The notes under the pieces were generated by a model. The model saw nothing but the letters and a program-made list of their open reading frames with translations, had not been told where the DNA came from and ran no database searches. A stretch of 64,000 nt of DNA from Luteibacter mycovicinus (GTDB lineage: Bacteria; Pseudomonadota; Gammaproteobacteria; Xanthomonadales; Rhodanobacteraceae): assembly GCF_000745235.1 (NCBI RefSeq), contig NZ_JQNL01000001.1:2046001-2110000 (forward strand), given 5' to 3'. The position numbers and the translations under genes are program-made. Positions 43,343 to 54,160 of the stretch are shown here, in pieces. Each line of letters starts with the position of its first letter. Position 1 is the stretch's first letter.

Positions 43343-43361
43343 TCGCCAGCAGGGCTGGCGA
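43343..43361 (-). repeat. Truncated REP element between the macroglobulin gene and pbpC
   Basis: The core CGCCAGC-AGG-GCTGGCG is present as a perfect 7-bp-arm hairpin, but the CTCCTAC end of the REP is missing. It lies in the 85-base gap between the two genes and may lower expression of the downstream pbpC relative to the macroglobulin gene. Confidence 0.65.
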
Positions 43362-43388
43362 CCCGGGGTACCCGTTACCCCCGACAGA

Positions 43389-46300
43389 TCACGGCTTGGC
43401 CGTCACGGTGATGCTCCCGCCACCTGGCGCCCGCGCCTGCGTACCCCGGTCATACAGCGACTCGGCGAAGACGGGCGGAATGACGAACTTACCCGCATTC
43501 GTCGCCTTGATACGGTAGACGAACTCCTGCACGTCGGTGCTGGCCATGCCATAGACCACCACGCGGTCCTCGCGAACGTCCGCGTAGTCGGGCTTCCACG
43601 TGGATTCCGGATTGCCGATCGGCGAATGCCATGCCGGGGTGTTGTCGCCTTCGCCGTCACCTTCCCCGTCGTTGCTCGCTTGCTCGTCGGCACCGCCGTT
43701 CGCATCGTTATCCGACGTGGCTTCGTCCGACGAGGGCGCATCGGCATCCGCAGCCGGCGCCGTCTGCAACACCGGTTCGAAACCACCGGGCAACAGGTCG
43801 ACGATAGCGATGTCGTCCACGGCGTCGCTCTTCGTCGCGCGGATACGCACGTGAACGTCGATCTCGTCACCCGTGGCGACGCTGTCGATCGACTTGCCCT
43901 TGGTATCGGTGTAGGTCCGGGTGATTTCCAGACCGTCCTTGCGCGTTTCGGCCGACGGCTTGCGATCGAAACCGGTCTGCGCCACGCCATACCACGCCGG
44001 GGCGTCGGCATCGTTGACCAGACGCAGCCGCTGCGTACCCGCCGCCCAGTGCGCGTCGACCAGCACGCCCTTCGGCGCGCCGATCGGCGTAACGGTGCCA
44101 TCGGCCGCGACCGAACCGATCGACAGCTTGCTCACATCGCCACCGGTCTCCTTCGCCCATGCATCCAGCGCGAGGATGATCATGCCGGAGGACAGGGTGT
44201 TGTAGTGGCCCTGCCCGAGCGGACGCACGAGGTTGTCGATGGTCTCGGGCGGCAGTGCCTTCGCCTGTGCGGGGAAGTGCTTCGCCAGCAGATACAGCAC
44301 GGTGGCATCGCGGATCGGCGCGTCGTAGTAATCGAAGTACGCGTACGACTCATCCGTCGGCTTGCGACCGAGCAGCTTGCGCGGCTGCGCCATCAGGTCG
44401 TTCGCCAGCTTGTCCTGATGCAACAGCTGGTACGACGCTGCGATCCACGCGGCGGCGAGATCGCTCTTCCAGTCCTTCGGGAAAACGTCCTGCAGACGTC
44501 CCTGCACCGAAGCCAGGTCGTTGGTCGTGACGTTACCCTGACGGGTCAGCAGGTAGATCGCATAGGCACGCTGCCGCATCTGCACCAGCGTGTCGCCACT
44601 ATCGTCGGCGGCAATCTGGCGCAGCGCTTCATCGGCCGAGACCAGCATGTCGCGCGGCACGGCCACGCCGTGATCGGTCGCTTCGATCATGTAATGCACG
44701 GCGTAGTCGGTGGCGAAGGTGTGCGTATCCGGCGTCGCCGTCCACAGGCCGAAACCGCCCTGCCCGTTCTGGCGTGCGCGCAGCACGTCGAACAACGCGG
44801 CCACCGGATCGGCGGGAGGCGTGTCGTCACCGAGCATGCGGGCTTTCTTCACGTCGCCGAACTCTGGGCGGTTGCCGAGGATCAGCGCCGGCATCGCCGC
44901 GCTGATGACCTGCTCCGTGCAGTAGTGCGGGAAGTCGACGAGGTACGCGGCAAGGCCACGCGCCAGCACCACCGGCACCGACGAGAACGCCGCGTCGCGC
45001 TTGGCGTATTCGTCATGCATGTCGCGCAACGAGGTCACGTCCGCGCGGCCGTGGGCATCGACGCGGCCGAAGGCCAAATCGGTACGCATCGGCGAGGCGG
45101 GGCGGACCGAAAGATCCACCGACTGTTTCGCCGACTTGCCGTTCGCGCCCGCGGTGAAGGTGAGGTTGCCCGAACCGAGCTTGTTCGTCGCCCGTACCCG
45201 GAAGATCGCCACGCCCTCGCGCATCTCGCCGAGATTCAGCGTTTTGGACGCGTCCCCGACCAGCTGCAGTTGCGGACCGAGTCTGAGGCTCACCGCCACC
45301 GGGATTTCCTTTCCGCCAAGTCCGGTCAGGTTGTTGGCGACGCCGACACTGATCTCGGCTTCATCGCCCGGGGCAAGCGTCGTGGGCACGTTCGGCGACA
45401 GCACGAAATCGCCGCGCACGGTGGTCGCGCCTTCGAACGTACCGATCTTCTCAGGCGACACACTCACCGCCATGACGCGCAGCTTGCCGTTGAAGTAGTC
45501 GGGCACCTTGTACGTCAGGTCCTTCGAGCCGTCGACATCGACGATGCCGGACCAGTAGGCCACCGGCTTGTCACGCTTGCGCTTGAACGGGTTGAGCTGG
45601 CGGCCGATGGCACCGTCCGCGTCACCGCCGGGTGCCGCCATCGTCATCAGCTTCTGGAAGTCCGGGATGATCAGATCCAGGATCTGCGAGGTCGACACTT
45701 CGAGCATGCGCTTGCGGAAGAAGTACTGCAGCGGATCGCCGAGCTTGTAGTGCGCGACCTGCAGGATACCCTCGTCCACCGCGAAGACCACCGCACGCAT
45801 CGGCGTGGTCGAGGTGACGTGGAAAGTCACGGTGTCGCCGGGCTTCACCAGCGACGGCGACTCCACGGCGAGCACGTTGCGACGCGCGTCCATGTTGACC
45901 GAGAACGGCACGACACCGAACGACAACGGGCTCATGAAGATTTCGTCGGACGACGGATCGCGCACGTACTGCACGTTGATGTAGCCGTTACCTTCAAAAT
46001 CCGCCGGCACGGTGATGTGCTGGACGCTGCTGGTGGTGTCGGCATGGAACCAGGCGTGCGCGTAGACCTTGTCGCGTTCGATGGTGATCAGGCCGCTACC
46101 CGCGTACGGAGCGCGGATCGCGATATCGACCGCCTCACCCGGCGCATAGTCCTTCTTCGACAGCGTGAGCTGCAGCTCGGCGTTGCGCTCGAGCGAGCGC
46201 GACACGTTGCCCTCACCGGCGACCGACCAGGCCACACGGTTGACCTCCTTGCCCTGCGCGTCCTTCACCACCAGGGCGAAGTTGCCCGGCTTGTCCGTGG

Positions 46301-49300
46301 GCAACGCCACGTCGAGGCCGGCGGCGGGAATCGTCAGCGGGGTTTCGGAGACCACCGTCTCGCGTGCCTTCGACTCATACTTGAAGACGCCGGAGTCCTG
46401 CCTGGTCAGCACGGAAACGAAGCGCGTTTCGACGATGTCCTGCTTGAGGCCGTTGAGGTCGATGCGCTTCGCCGACGGATCGATGGCGACGAGATTGACC
46501 GTGCGCTTCGCGTCGCGGCTCACGTAGTCGAGGTTGTCGACCGCCTTGTAGCCGACCAGCCAGTCGTTCGACGAAACCATACCCTGGGTCGCGGCGGCTA
46601 CGCTGCGGCCACCCTCAGCTTCATACGCCTTGGCGAGGAAGTAGAGCTGGTAGGTCGCGTCGGCATACTTCGACAGGTCCAGCGCGAACTCCGCATGACC
46701 CTTGTCGTCGGTCTTCGCATCGGCGAGCTTTTCTTCGAAGCCTTCCTTCGCACGACGGATGTCGTAGAAGTGGTAGTCCTTGTAGCTCGGGAATGACGGG
46801 TACGCGGGGCGCAACGTCAGCGACCCTTCGACGCGGCGATCCGCCGCCGGGGTCCCGAACAGGTTCTGCACGTCGACCAGTGCCTTCAGCTGCGCGGGCT
46901 TCACCCAGCCTTCGGTCACGGCGGTCGACAATTTGGCCGCGACCTTCATGCGGTCCGGCTGAAACTCCTTGACCTGCACGGTCGTGCTGCCGATCTGCGA
47001 GTACGGCTTGCCGTCCTTGGCGATGTACAGGTTCACCGTCCAGTTGCCGGTGGGCGACGTCTCGGACGTGGTGTGGTCGAGCTCGGCGAAACCGGCGGCG
47101 TCCATGGACACGGTCTGCTGGCGCACGGTGGTGCCGCGCGGGTCGACCACCTCGGCGATCAGGGGCATACCCGCCACGCTGCGCGTCCAGCTGTTGGCGC
47201 GCACGATCATGCCGATATGAAACAGGTCGCCCGGACGGTAGATGCCGCGATCCGAGAACAGGTAGCCCGAGAGCTGGCCCTGGCTGTGCGCGTTGGGCTC
47301 ACCGCCGATGTCGAAGCGCGAAAAGTCCAGCGTACGGTCGTACGAGGTCACGGGCAGGAACGACAGATCCTCGCCCTGGCGCACGACGTACATCGCCGGC
47401 GCTTTTTCCTGGGTGAAGCCCTTCAGGCTGGCGAAGTGAGCCAGGCCATCGGCGCCCGTGGTCTGCGTGAACAGCGTGCTGCCGTTTTTGGCGATCACGG
47501 CGACCGAGGCGCCACTTACCGGCGAGCCATTGCGGATGGACTGCACGAAGATGTCCTGGCTTCCGTCCATCGACTTCTTGGCGATGACGCCGAGGTCGGT
47601 GATGACGACCAGGCGCTCGTCCTTCGGCCAGTCGTAAGGTGCATGACCGCTATCGTCATCGTCTTTCGCCGCTTCGGCCGCGGCGGCATCCGCATCGGCG
47701 CCCGCGTCGCGGGCCGCGGCTTCGCGGGCTGCCTTGACGCGCCGGTCGCGTGCTTCCTTCTCGGCGTTCTCGTCATAGCCGGACAGTTTGAGCAGGAACA
47801 CGCCCTTCTTGCCGGACGCGAGGTACTGGCCAAGATCGAAGCCTTCGTAATGCGCCTTGCCCGGGCCTTCGTCCGGGAACGAAACCTTCTTTACGAAGCG
47901 GTCGACGATGTGGTCCGAGGTGAAGCCGTACATTTCCGGCTTCGCGTAGCTACCCTCGTTGAGCGAGACCAGATGCTGCAGCTGGTCCGGCAGCACGCGG
48001 CCGATCTCCACCCGCATGCCGGGGATATTGCGCGAGACCACGGAGATCCGCTTGTCACCGCTGAGCGACAGCAGTGAGCCGTCGGCCATGAAGCGGAGCA
48101 GGCGCGGGTAGTCGGGCACCGTGAGCAGCTCGGCGCGCGACTTCGCCATGATGTAGCCGCCGAACGAGGTCAGGCCCTTGTCCACACGGACATAGATCTG
48201 CTGGCCCGGCTGGGCGTGGTATTTGAAGCTCTGCGTGGCCGACCAGTCGCTTTCGGTCGGCACCACGTCGGGCTTGATCGCCGTGAACGAGCGCAGGTCG
48301 CTCTCGCCGATGGTGGAAACGCCGTAGCCCTTATCGCTGCGGGGCACCACCCAGACGTGCAGCCGCTTCGCCAGCTCGGTATCGCTGACCGGCCCGCCGA
48401 AATTCATCACCACGACCTGCTCCGGCTCAAAGCGGGCGTTGTCCACGAGCGTCGCCGAGATCTCGTCGACCTTCAGGCTATACAGGCCGGGTACGCGCAC
48501 CGCGGTTTCCAGCGCTTTCTCCGTGCCGTCGCCGCCTCGGCTGCTTACCGCGCCATCGTCCAGCCTGAGGCCGACCGAACCGTCGTCGCGCGGCAGCTGC
48601 AGGGGCTGCGAGTGGACGAACGCGTTGAGGCGACGATCGTCATAGGTGACGGAGAACTTCAGTTCGCTGCCGCGCTTTTCATTCCCGTTGCGCAGGTCGA
48701 GCTTCAGACGCTTTTCGAGCTGCGCGGCATCGACCGGGTAATTGAAGCCCAGTTGGACGATGGTCTTCTTCTTGGTCGGATCCTGCGGGTCCTGGTAGAA
48801 CTCGCCATTGACGACGCGCGCGGTGAAGGGGACGGTCGAGACGGTGAAGTGGTCGTCGGCCAGCACCGCCTGCGGCGCGAACACCTTCGCCTTGTCGAAA
48901 CTGACCTCGATCTTCCGGCCCACCGGCCAGTCCGCGGACGGCACGAAGGTGAGTACGCGATCGCTCTCCCACTTCCACTGGCCGGGCAGTTTCGGATCCA
49001 TGGCGATGCCGTCGGTCACCGGCTTGCCGAGCGACTCGATCTTCGCTGCCGACCCCGAGAAGGTCACCGTGAGCGGATGGATCGTCACCGGGACATGCTC
49101 GTACTCGCTGATGTCGGGCGCGGGGGCTTCAAACGTGATGCGGTTGGGCTCGACCGGCTTCGGTCGGTTTTCCCACCAGTGCCAGCCGAACCAGCCGGCG
49201 GCGGCGATCAGGATCGCACCCGCAACCGTGGCCGTGAACTTCAGGGGATGGCTGCGGGCGGCGCGGCCGGTCGCGGGGACCCAGGCGGGTGCCGACCAGG

Positions 49301-49400
49301 CCATGTTGCCGAAGACAGGCCGCAGCACGCGACCGAGCAACCAACCCAGTCCGCGCAGCAGGCGTACGGGCAGCATCAGGATGAAACGAAGCAGATCCAT
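43389..49400 (-). CDS. Bacterial alpha-2-macroglobulin (YfhM-like) with intact thioester
   Basis: A 2003-residue periplasmic protease trap. It has an N-terminal basic segment and one membrane helix (FTATVAGAILIAAAGWFGWH, about 60-80) instead of the lipobox of E. coli YfhM. MG-type beta domains follow, then LFSDRGIYRPGDLFHIG, and the thioester motif CTEQ in DFPHYCTEQVISAAMP (about 1490). C-terminal alpha/alpha and receptor-like domains follow. Two low-complexity inserts stand out: a Lys/Ala/Asp-rich stretch around residue 560 and an acidic Asp/Ser/Gly/Asn stretch near 1910-1955. The ATG at 49400 has an excellent AAGGGA site, better than the upstream in-frame codon at 49418. It would capture attacking proteases, in partnership with PBP1C. 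Confidence 0.93.
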   Translation of the reverse strand: MDLLRFILMLPVRLLRGLGWLLGRVLRPVFGNMAWSAPAWVPATGRAARSHPLKFTATVAGAILIAAAGWFGWHWWENRPKPVEPNRITFEAPAPDISEYEHVPVTIHPLTVTFSGSAAKIESLGKPVTDGIAMDPKLPGQWKWESDRVLTFVPSADWPVGRKIEVSFDKAKVFAPQAVLADDHFTVSTVPFTARVVNGEFYQDPQDPTKKKTIVQLGFNYPVDAAQLEKRLKLDLRNGNEKRGSELKFSVTYDDRRLNAFVHSQPLQLPRDDGSVGLRLDDGAVSSRGGDGTEKALETAVRVPGLYSLKVDEISATLVDNARFEPEQVVVMNFGGPVSDTELAKRLHVWVVPRSDKGYGVSTIGESDLRSFTAIKPDVVPTESDWSATQSFKYHAQPGQQIYVRVDKGLTSFGGYIMAKSRAELLTVPDYPRLLRFMADGSLLSLSGDKRISVVSRNIPGMRVEIGRVLPDQLQHLVSLNEGSYAKPEMYGFTSDHIVDRFVKKVSFPDEGPGKAHYEGFDLGQYLASGKKGVFLLKLSGYDENAEKEARDRRVKAAREAAARDAGADADAAAAEAAKDDDDSGHAPYDWPKDERLVVITDLGVIAKKSMDGSQDIFVQSIRNGSPVSGASVAVIAKNGSTLFTQTTGADGLAHFASLKGFTQEKAPAMYVVRQGEDLSFLPVTSYDRTLDFSRFDIGGEPNAHSQGQLSGYLFSDRGIYRPGDLFHIGMIVRANSWTRSVAGMPLIAEVVDPRGTTVRQQTVSMDAAGFAELDHTTSETSPTGNWTVNLYIAKDGKPYSQIGSTTVQVKEFQPDRMKVAAKLSTAVTEGWVKPAQLKALVDVQNLFGTPAADRRVEGSLTLRPAYPSFPSYKDYHFYDIRRAKEGFEEKLADAKTDDKGHAEFALDLSKYADATYQLYFLAKAYEAEGGRSVAAATQGMVSSNDWLVGYKAVDNLDYVSRDAKRTVNLVAIDPSAKRIDLNGLKQDIVETRFVSVLTRQDSGVFKYESKARETVVSETPLTIPAAGLDVALPTDKPGNFALVVKDAQGKEVNRVAWSVAGEGNVSRSLERNAELQLTLSKKDYAPGEAVDIAIRAPYAGSGLITIERDKVYAHAWFHADTTSSVQHITVPADFEGNGYINVQYVRDPSSDEIFMSPLSFGVVPFSVNMDARRNVLAVESPSLVKPGDTVTFHVTSTTPMRAVVFAVDEGILQVAHYKLGDPLQYFFRKRMLEVSTSQILDLIIPDFQKLMTMAAPGGDADGAIGRQLNPFKRKRDKPVAYWSGIVDVDGSKDLTYKVPDYFNGKLRVMAVSVSPEKIGTFEGATTVRGDFVLSPNVPTTLAPGDEAEISVGVANNLTGLGGKEIPVAVSLRLGPQLQLVGDASKTLNLGEMREGVAIFRVRATNKLGSGNLTFTAGANGKSAKQSVDLSVRPASPMRTDLAFGRVDAHGRADVTSLRDMHDEYAKRDAAFSSVPVVLARGLAAYLVDFPHYCTEQVISAAMPALILGNRPEFGDVKKARMLGDDTPPADPVAALFDVLRARQNGQGGFGLWTATPDTHTFATDYAVHYMIEATDHGVAVPRDMLVSADEALRQIAADDSGDTLVQMRQRAYAIYLLTRQGNVTTNDLASVQGRLQDVFPKDWKSDLAAAWIAASYQLLHQDKLANDLMAQPRKLLGRKPTDESYAYFDYYDAPIRDATVLYLLAKHFPAQAKALPPETIDNLVRPLGQGHYNTLSSGMIILALDAWAKETGGDVSKLSIGSVAADGTVTPIGAPKGVLVDAHWAAGTQRLRLVNDADAPAWYGVAQTGFDRKPSAETRKDGLEITRTYTDTKGKSIDSVATGDEIDVHVRIRATKSDAVDDIAIVDLLPGGFEPVLQTAPAADADAPSSDEATSDNDANGGADEQASNDGEGDGEGDNTPAWHSPIGNPESTWKPDYADVREDRVVVYGMASTDVQEFVYRIKATNAGKFVIPPVFAESLYDRGTQARAPGGGSITVTAKP

Positions 49401-49791
49401 GTTTCCCTTCCGATCCATTCAAAAGTTGACGAGCACGTCCGTCCGCCGCACAAGCGGCGAACCAGCGGTCGTTCGTGATCCCCAGTGACATGCTGCACGC
49501 GATCGATGTCACGGCGGCGACCGGATTCTGGCATACCAGCGCCCCTCTTCGGGCTTTTTCGGGCGCGCTGGCAATAGGAAAATTCTGAAAAATCGGCCTC
49601 ATGCGCCACCCCGTGACTGATGTCACGGGCGTGGGTTGTCGTCGTGTCGTCCACAGGGAACTTACGTTATGGTGCGGGCGCCCGCTTACCGACCAGCGGG
49701 CGGCGCGACGGGCAAGGATGTCGGCCGGGCTGACATGAATTATCCGCACCGGGGGAAGCAGGGCGACGTGCGGACAGAGACGGTGAACACC
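49401..49791. other. 391-base intergenic region between the macroglobulin and HWE kinase genes
   Basis: Divergent promoter region. It contains the 20-base palindrome described separately, a second GATGTCACG at about 49504-49512, and a locally AT-rich stretch (49575-49595). The frame of the kinase is open back to 49636, but that part shows no conserved sequence. No small gene was seen. Confidence 0.5.
49610..49629. promoter_or_regulatory. CRP/Clp-like palindrome
   Basis: CCCGTGAC-TGAT-GTCACGGG has perfect 8-bp arms and contains GTGA-N6-TCAC, the core of CRP/FNR-family sites (TGTGA-N6-TCACA). Xanthomonadales use the CRP homologue Clp. It lies about 170 bases before the kinase start and 210 before the macroglobulin start, so either could be the target. 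Confidence 0.45.
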
Positions 49792-51346
<1,555 letters not shown>

Positions 51347-51389
51347 TCGCAGACCACTAAGCGCTCAGTCCGGGTGCCGCGTCCGGCGC

Positions 51390-51866
51390 TTAATGCGTAA
51401 TATCGATCTTCACATCCGTCCCATCCGGCAGATCCTGCATCTGCTGCAGCACCGAACCCGTCAGTTCGAAATGCTCGATCGCCGGCACCGGATTCAGATT
51501 CTCGACGGCGTACTCGCCTTCGGCGAAGATCGGCAGCGTGACGTAGGTGTAGCACTCCCCTTCCGCCCGCGTCTTGCCCGCTTCAAGCAGCGCTTCGATC
51601 AACGGCGGCAGAAGCCAGTCGTCGGCAATCTCTTCGCGTAGCAGCTGATTGAAGCCGGGCACGCTCTCGGCCACGCGCTCCACTTCCGCGGTGCCCGTAT
51701 TGAGCCAGAAGATGCCGCCTTCGTCGGCCTCGTAGAACATGTCGCCGAGGGCCGTGAACAACAGCGGCGTATAGCCGTCGCCGATGCGCCAGGCCCAGGA
51801 TTCGGCGAGCGCGTCGATCGCGTCCTTGTCCGGGGTGCAGATGAGGTCGTTCCAGGCGAGGGCCAT
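51390..51866 (-). CDS. T6SS immunity protein Tdi1-like (DUF1851) protein
   Basis: A 158-residue cytoplasmic protein. GYTPLLFTALGDMFYEADEG and IFWLNTGTAEVERVAESVPG match the GAD/DUF1851 type found in Tdi1 immunity proteins and in many orphan genes. No type VI effector or toxin gene is next to it, so a role as an orphan immunity protein is only possible, not shown. ATG at 51866. It lies 55 bases after the stop of the serine hydrolase gene on the same strand. Confidence 0.65.
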   Translation of the reverse strand: MALAWNDLICTPDKDAIDALAESWAWRIGDGYTPLLFTALGDMFYEADEGGIFWLNTGTAEVERVAESVPGFNQLLREEIADDWLLPPLIEALLEAGKTRAEGECYTYVTLPIFAEGEYAVENLNPVPAIEHFELTGSVLQQMQDLPDGTDVKIDITH

Positions 51867-51921
51867 GGGGATGGGCCTTTCAGATCGATGGGGATGTCGC
51901 AGTTTACCCTCCCCCGCCCGA

Positions 51922-53112
51922 TCAGTCCTCCGCACCGGCGATGACGGCTTTGACGAACGCCGCACGGGCCGTGGCCTGGGCGTCATTGGTGGCGACGGGC
52001 CACGCGGCCAGCTGGACGATCACCAGCTCGCGCGCCGGATCGACGTAGAGCAGCTGGCCGAAGATGCCGATGCCGGCGAAATCGCCGTTGTCGTAGGTCC
52101 ACCACTGGTAGCCATACCCGCGGCCGGGAACGCCGATGTCGGCATGCTTGTGCGTGGCATCGGCAAGCCAGCCGTCGGCGAGCACTGGTTTGCCGTTGGA
52201 CACGCCGCCATCGAGCAGGAACTGGCCGAGACGCGCATAGTCGCCCAGCGTGGCCGACACGCCGGAACCTCCGGCTTCGGTGCCATCGACCCCGTCCTTG
52301 AGCCAGATCGCATCGGCGGCCATGCCGTAGGGCTTCCAGACCTTCTCCGAGAGATACGCCGCCAGCGACGTGCCGGTGGCGCGCTCGACGAGAATGCCGA
52401 TCAGATCGGTCTCGCCGGTCTTGTAGACCCAGCGTTCGCCCGGCGCGAATTCGCGCGGCAGCTTCGACATGTACGATACGAGCAGCGGCACGCCGGGCTG
52501 ACGCGCCCCCTCATACATCTGCGCGACATCCGATGTCGGATCGACATAGTCCTCGTTCCAGCGGACGCCGGAGGTCATCGTCAGCAACTGGCGGACGGTG
52601 ACGTCTCGGTAGGCACCCGCGGCGAGTTCGGGGATGTAGCGCGTGACCTTGTCGTCGAGGCTGTGGATCGAGCCGTCACGCAGCGCGGCGCCGACAAGGG
52701 TGGACGTGAACGACTTGGCGACCGAGAAGGAAGTCCATCGTGTCGATGGCGTGGCGCCGAGGCCGTAGCGTTCGAGGCGAACCTTGCCGTGCTGAAGCAC
52801 CATGACGCCAGCCACGCGGTGCTCGGCCATGTAGCTGTCGAGCGTGGTGGCATCGGCGAAATGCGGCGTCAGCGGCGTGCCGGTGGGCAACGGGTGCGCG
52901 ACGCCGTGACGGACGACGTTGCTGGCGTACTGGGTTTCCATCGCGCGGAAGTTCGCTTCGCGCTGCGACTGGTTCCAGAAGAGCACGTCGGTGCGGCGGG
53001 CGTGAGGTGTGGCGCATGCCGTGAGGAGGCTCAAGGTGAGCACGAGGCAAAACGCTTTCGCCAGCAGGGCTGGCTCCCGCCATGGCAGGTTCGTTGGGCG
53101 ATGCGTGTTCAT
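51922..53112 (-). CDS. Beta-lactamase class C-like serine hydrolase, lipoprotein
   Basis: A 396-residue exported serine hydrolase. The signal peptide ends in a lipobox (LLTAC, C33). The penicillin-recognising fold has SxxK in SFSVAKSFTS, the Tyr motif in KTGETDLIGIL-type region and YGYQWWTYDNGD near the third motif. Such proteins act as esterases, peptidases or amidases rather than true beta-lactamases. ATG at 53112 has an AGGA site and overlaps the stop of the upstream UPF0104 gene by ATGA. Residues about 11-19 (WREPALLAK) are encoded by a REP element inside the signal peptide. Confidence 0.85.
   Translation of the reverse strand: MNTHRPTNLPWREPALLAKAFCLVLTLSLLTACATPHARRTDVLFWNQSQREANFRAMETQYASNVVRHGVAHPLPTGTPLTPHFADATTLDSYMAEHRVAGVMVLQHGKVRLERYGLGATPSTRWTSFSVAKSFTSTLVGAALRDGSIHSLDDKVTRYIPELAAGAYRDVTVRQLLTMTSGVRWNEDYVDPTSDVAQMYEGARQPGVPLLVSYMSKLPREFAPGERWVYKTGETDLIGILVERATGTSLAAYLSEKVWKPYGMAADAIWLKDGVDGTEAGGSGVSATLGDYARLGQFLLDGGVSNGKPVLADGWLADATHKHADIGVPGRGYGYQWWTYDNGDFAGIGIFGQLLYVDPARELVIVQLAAWPVATNDAQATARAAFVKAVIAGAED
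53058..53080 (-). repeat. REP element inside the serine hydrolase reading frame
   Basis: Twenty-one of 23 bases match the consensus, including the full palindromic core. It is translated as WREPALLAK in the n-region of the lipoprotein signal peptide. The strong ribosome site and ATGA coupling at 53112 show that translation starts before the REP. Confidence 0.8.
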
Positions 53113-54053
53113 CGGGATGTCCTGGTGCGGCGGCGGATTTCGAACGCGCCCAGCGCCAGCGATGCGATGGCGAAGGGTCCGAGGCCGTAGATGACACGAT
53201 AGGCGAGCAGCGCGGCGAGGACCTGCGCGCGCTGTTCCTGCGGGAACGCCGCGAGGGTCAGCGCTTCGAACGCGCCAATGCCACCGGGGGTATTGCTGAT
53301 GATGCCGGCGAGGATAGCGCCGACGTAGATCGGCGCGAAATCGAGAAAGCTGCCGGCGACGTCCGCAGGCAACAGGAAATACATGGCGGCGATCGCGCCG
53401 ATCATTTCCACGGTGCCGATCGCGACCTGTGCGGCCGCCGAACGCGCCGAAGGCACCGGCGTGGAGAACTTCCAGATCCGCAGTTCATCGTGCTTGCCGG
53501 CCAGCCAGCGCAGGAGCAGGACGAACAGGATCACCAGAGCGACGCCGGGCCAGCGCCCCCACCCATGCGCGATCGACGGTTCGAGCAGCAACGCGATCGC
53601 CGTGACCGAGGCGAAACCGAGCGCCACCGCGAAGCCGACCAGCCCGACCACGCGGGCCACATCGGGGGCACTCACCCCGCGTGTCGACAACATGCGGTAA
53701 CGCAGCGCGGTACCCGTAATCGCATGAAAACCCAGCGCGTTGCAGATCGCGTGCGTGGTCGCACCGGAGAAGATCTTCATGCGCATCGAGACCTTGCCTG
53801 GCACGACGGTCTCCACGGCGAAGACATCGTAGGCCGTGAGGCAGGACCAGCTGACCAGCGTGGCGCCGATGGACGCGAGGACATGCCAGCGCGGAATGCG
53901 GTCGATGGCCGCACGGATGTCCTGCCAGGACATGCGCGCGATATAGCGATGCAGCAGAAAGATCGCCACGCCCACGAAGGCCGCCGCCAGCAGGTATTTC
54001 GTCGCACGGCTCGCGAAAGCTTTCAGGGTTGGCTGGGCGTGTTTGTCCGTCAC
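53109..54053 (-). CDS. UPF0104 / lysylphosphatidylglycerol-synthase-type transmembrane protein
   Basis: A 314-residue inner-membrane protein with about eight helices. It matches the flippase-like domain of MprF and the YbhN family: CNALGFHAITGTALRYRMLS, the conserved GIISNTPGGIGAFEAL near the C-terminus, and ALLAYRVIYGLGPFAIASLA at the end. It may move a lipid across the inner membrane; the lipid is unknown. Starts at GTG 54053. It forms a two-gene unit with the serine hydrolase through a 4-base overlap. Confidence 0.83.
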   Translation of the reverse strand: MTDKHAQPTLKAFASRATKYLLAAAFVGVAIFLLHRYIARMSWQDIRAAIDRIPRWHVLASIGATLVSWSCLTAYDVFAVETVVPGKVSMRMKIFSGATTHAICNALGFHAITGTALRYRMLSTRGVSAPDVARVVGLVGFAVALGFASVTAIALLLEPSIAHGWGRWPGVALVILFVLLLRWLAGKHDELRIWKFSTPVPSARSAAAQVAIGTVEMIGAIAAMYFLLPADVAGSFLDFAPIYVGAILAGIISNTPGGIGAFEALTLAAFPQEQRAQVLAALLAYRVIYGLGPFAIASLALGAFEIRRRTRTSR

Positions 54054-54160
54054 CGCGTCACTCTGACCGTCGGGCCTCGCCCGAGAAAGGCGGGCATCAT
54101 CCCACGACGGCGAGCGGCGCGGGGGCTAGACTGGGGGACCGATTCCTCTGCGGTGGACCC

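Noticed and set aside
43239..46796. A 1185-codon open frame on the plus strand opposite the macroglobulin gene
   Set aside because: It is antisense to a gene with clear family motifs, has the Arg/His/Val-rich composition typical of GC-rich shadow frames, and shows no domain.
54005..54040. A REP-like string (gctcgcgaaagc ... ggttggctggg) at the start of the UPF0104 gene
   Set aside because: Only scattered identity; no GTAGGAGC end and no palindromic core, and it is coding sequence.
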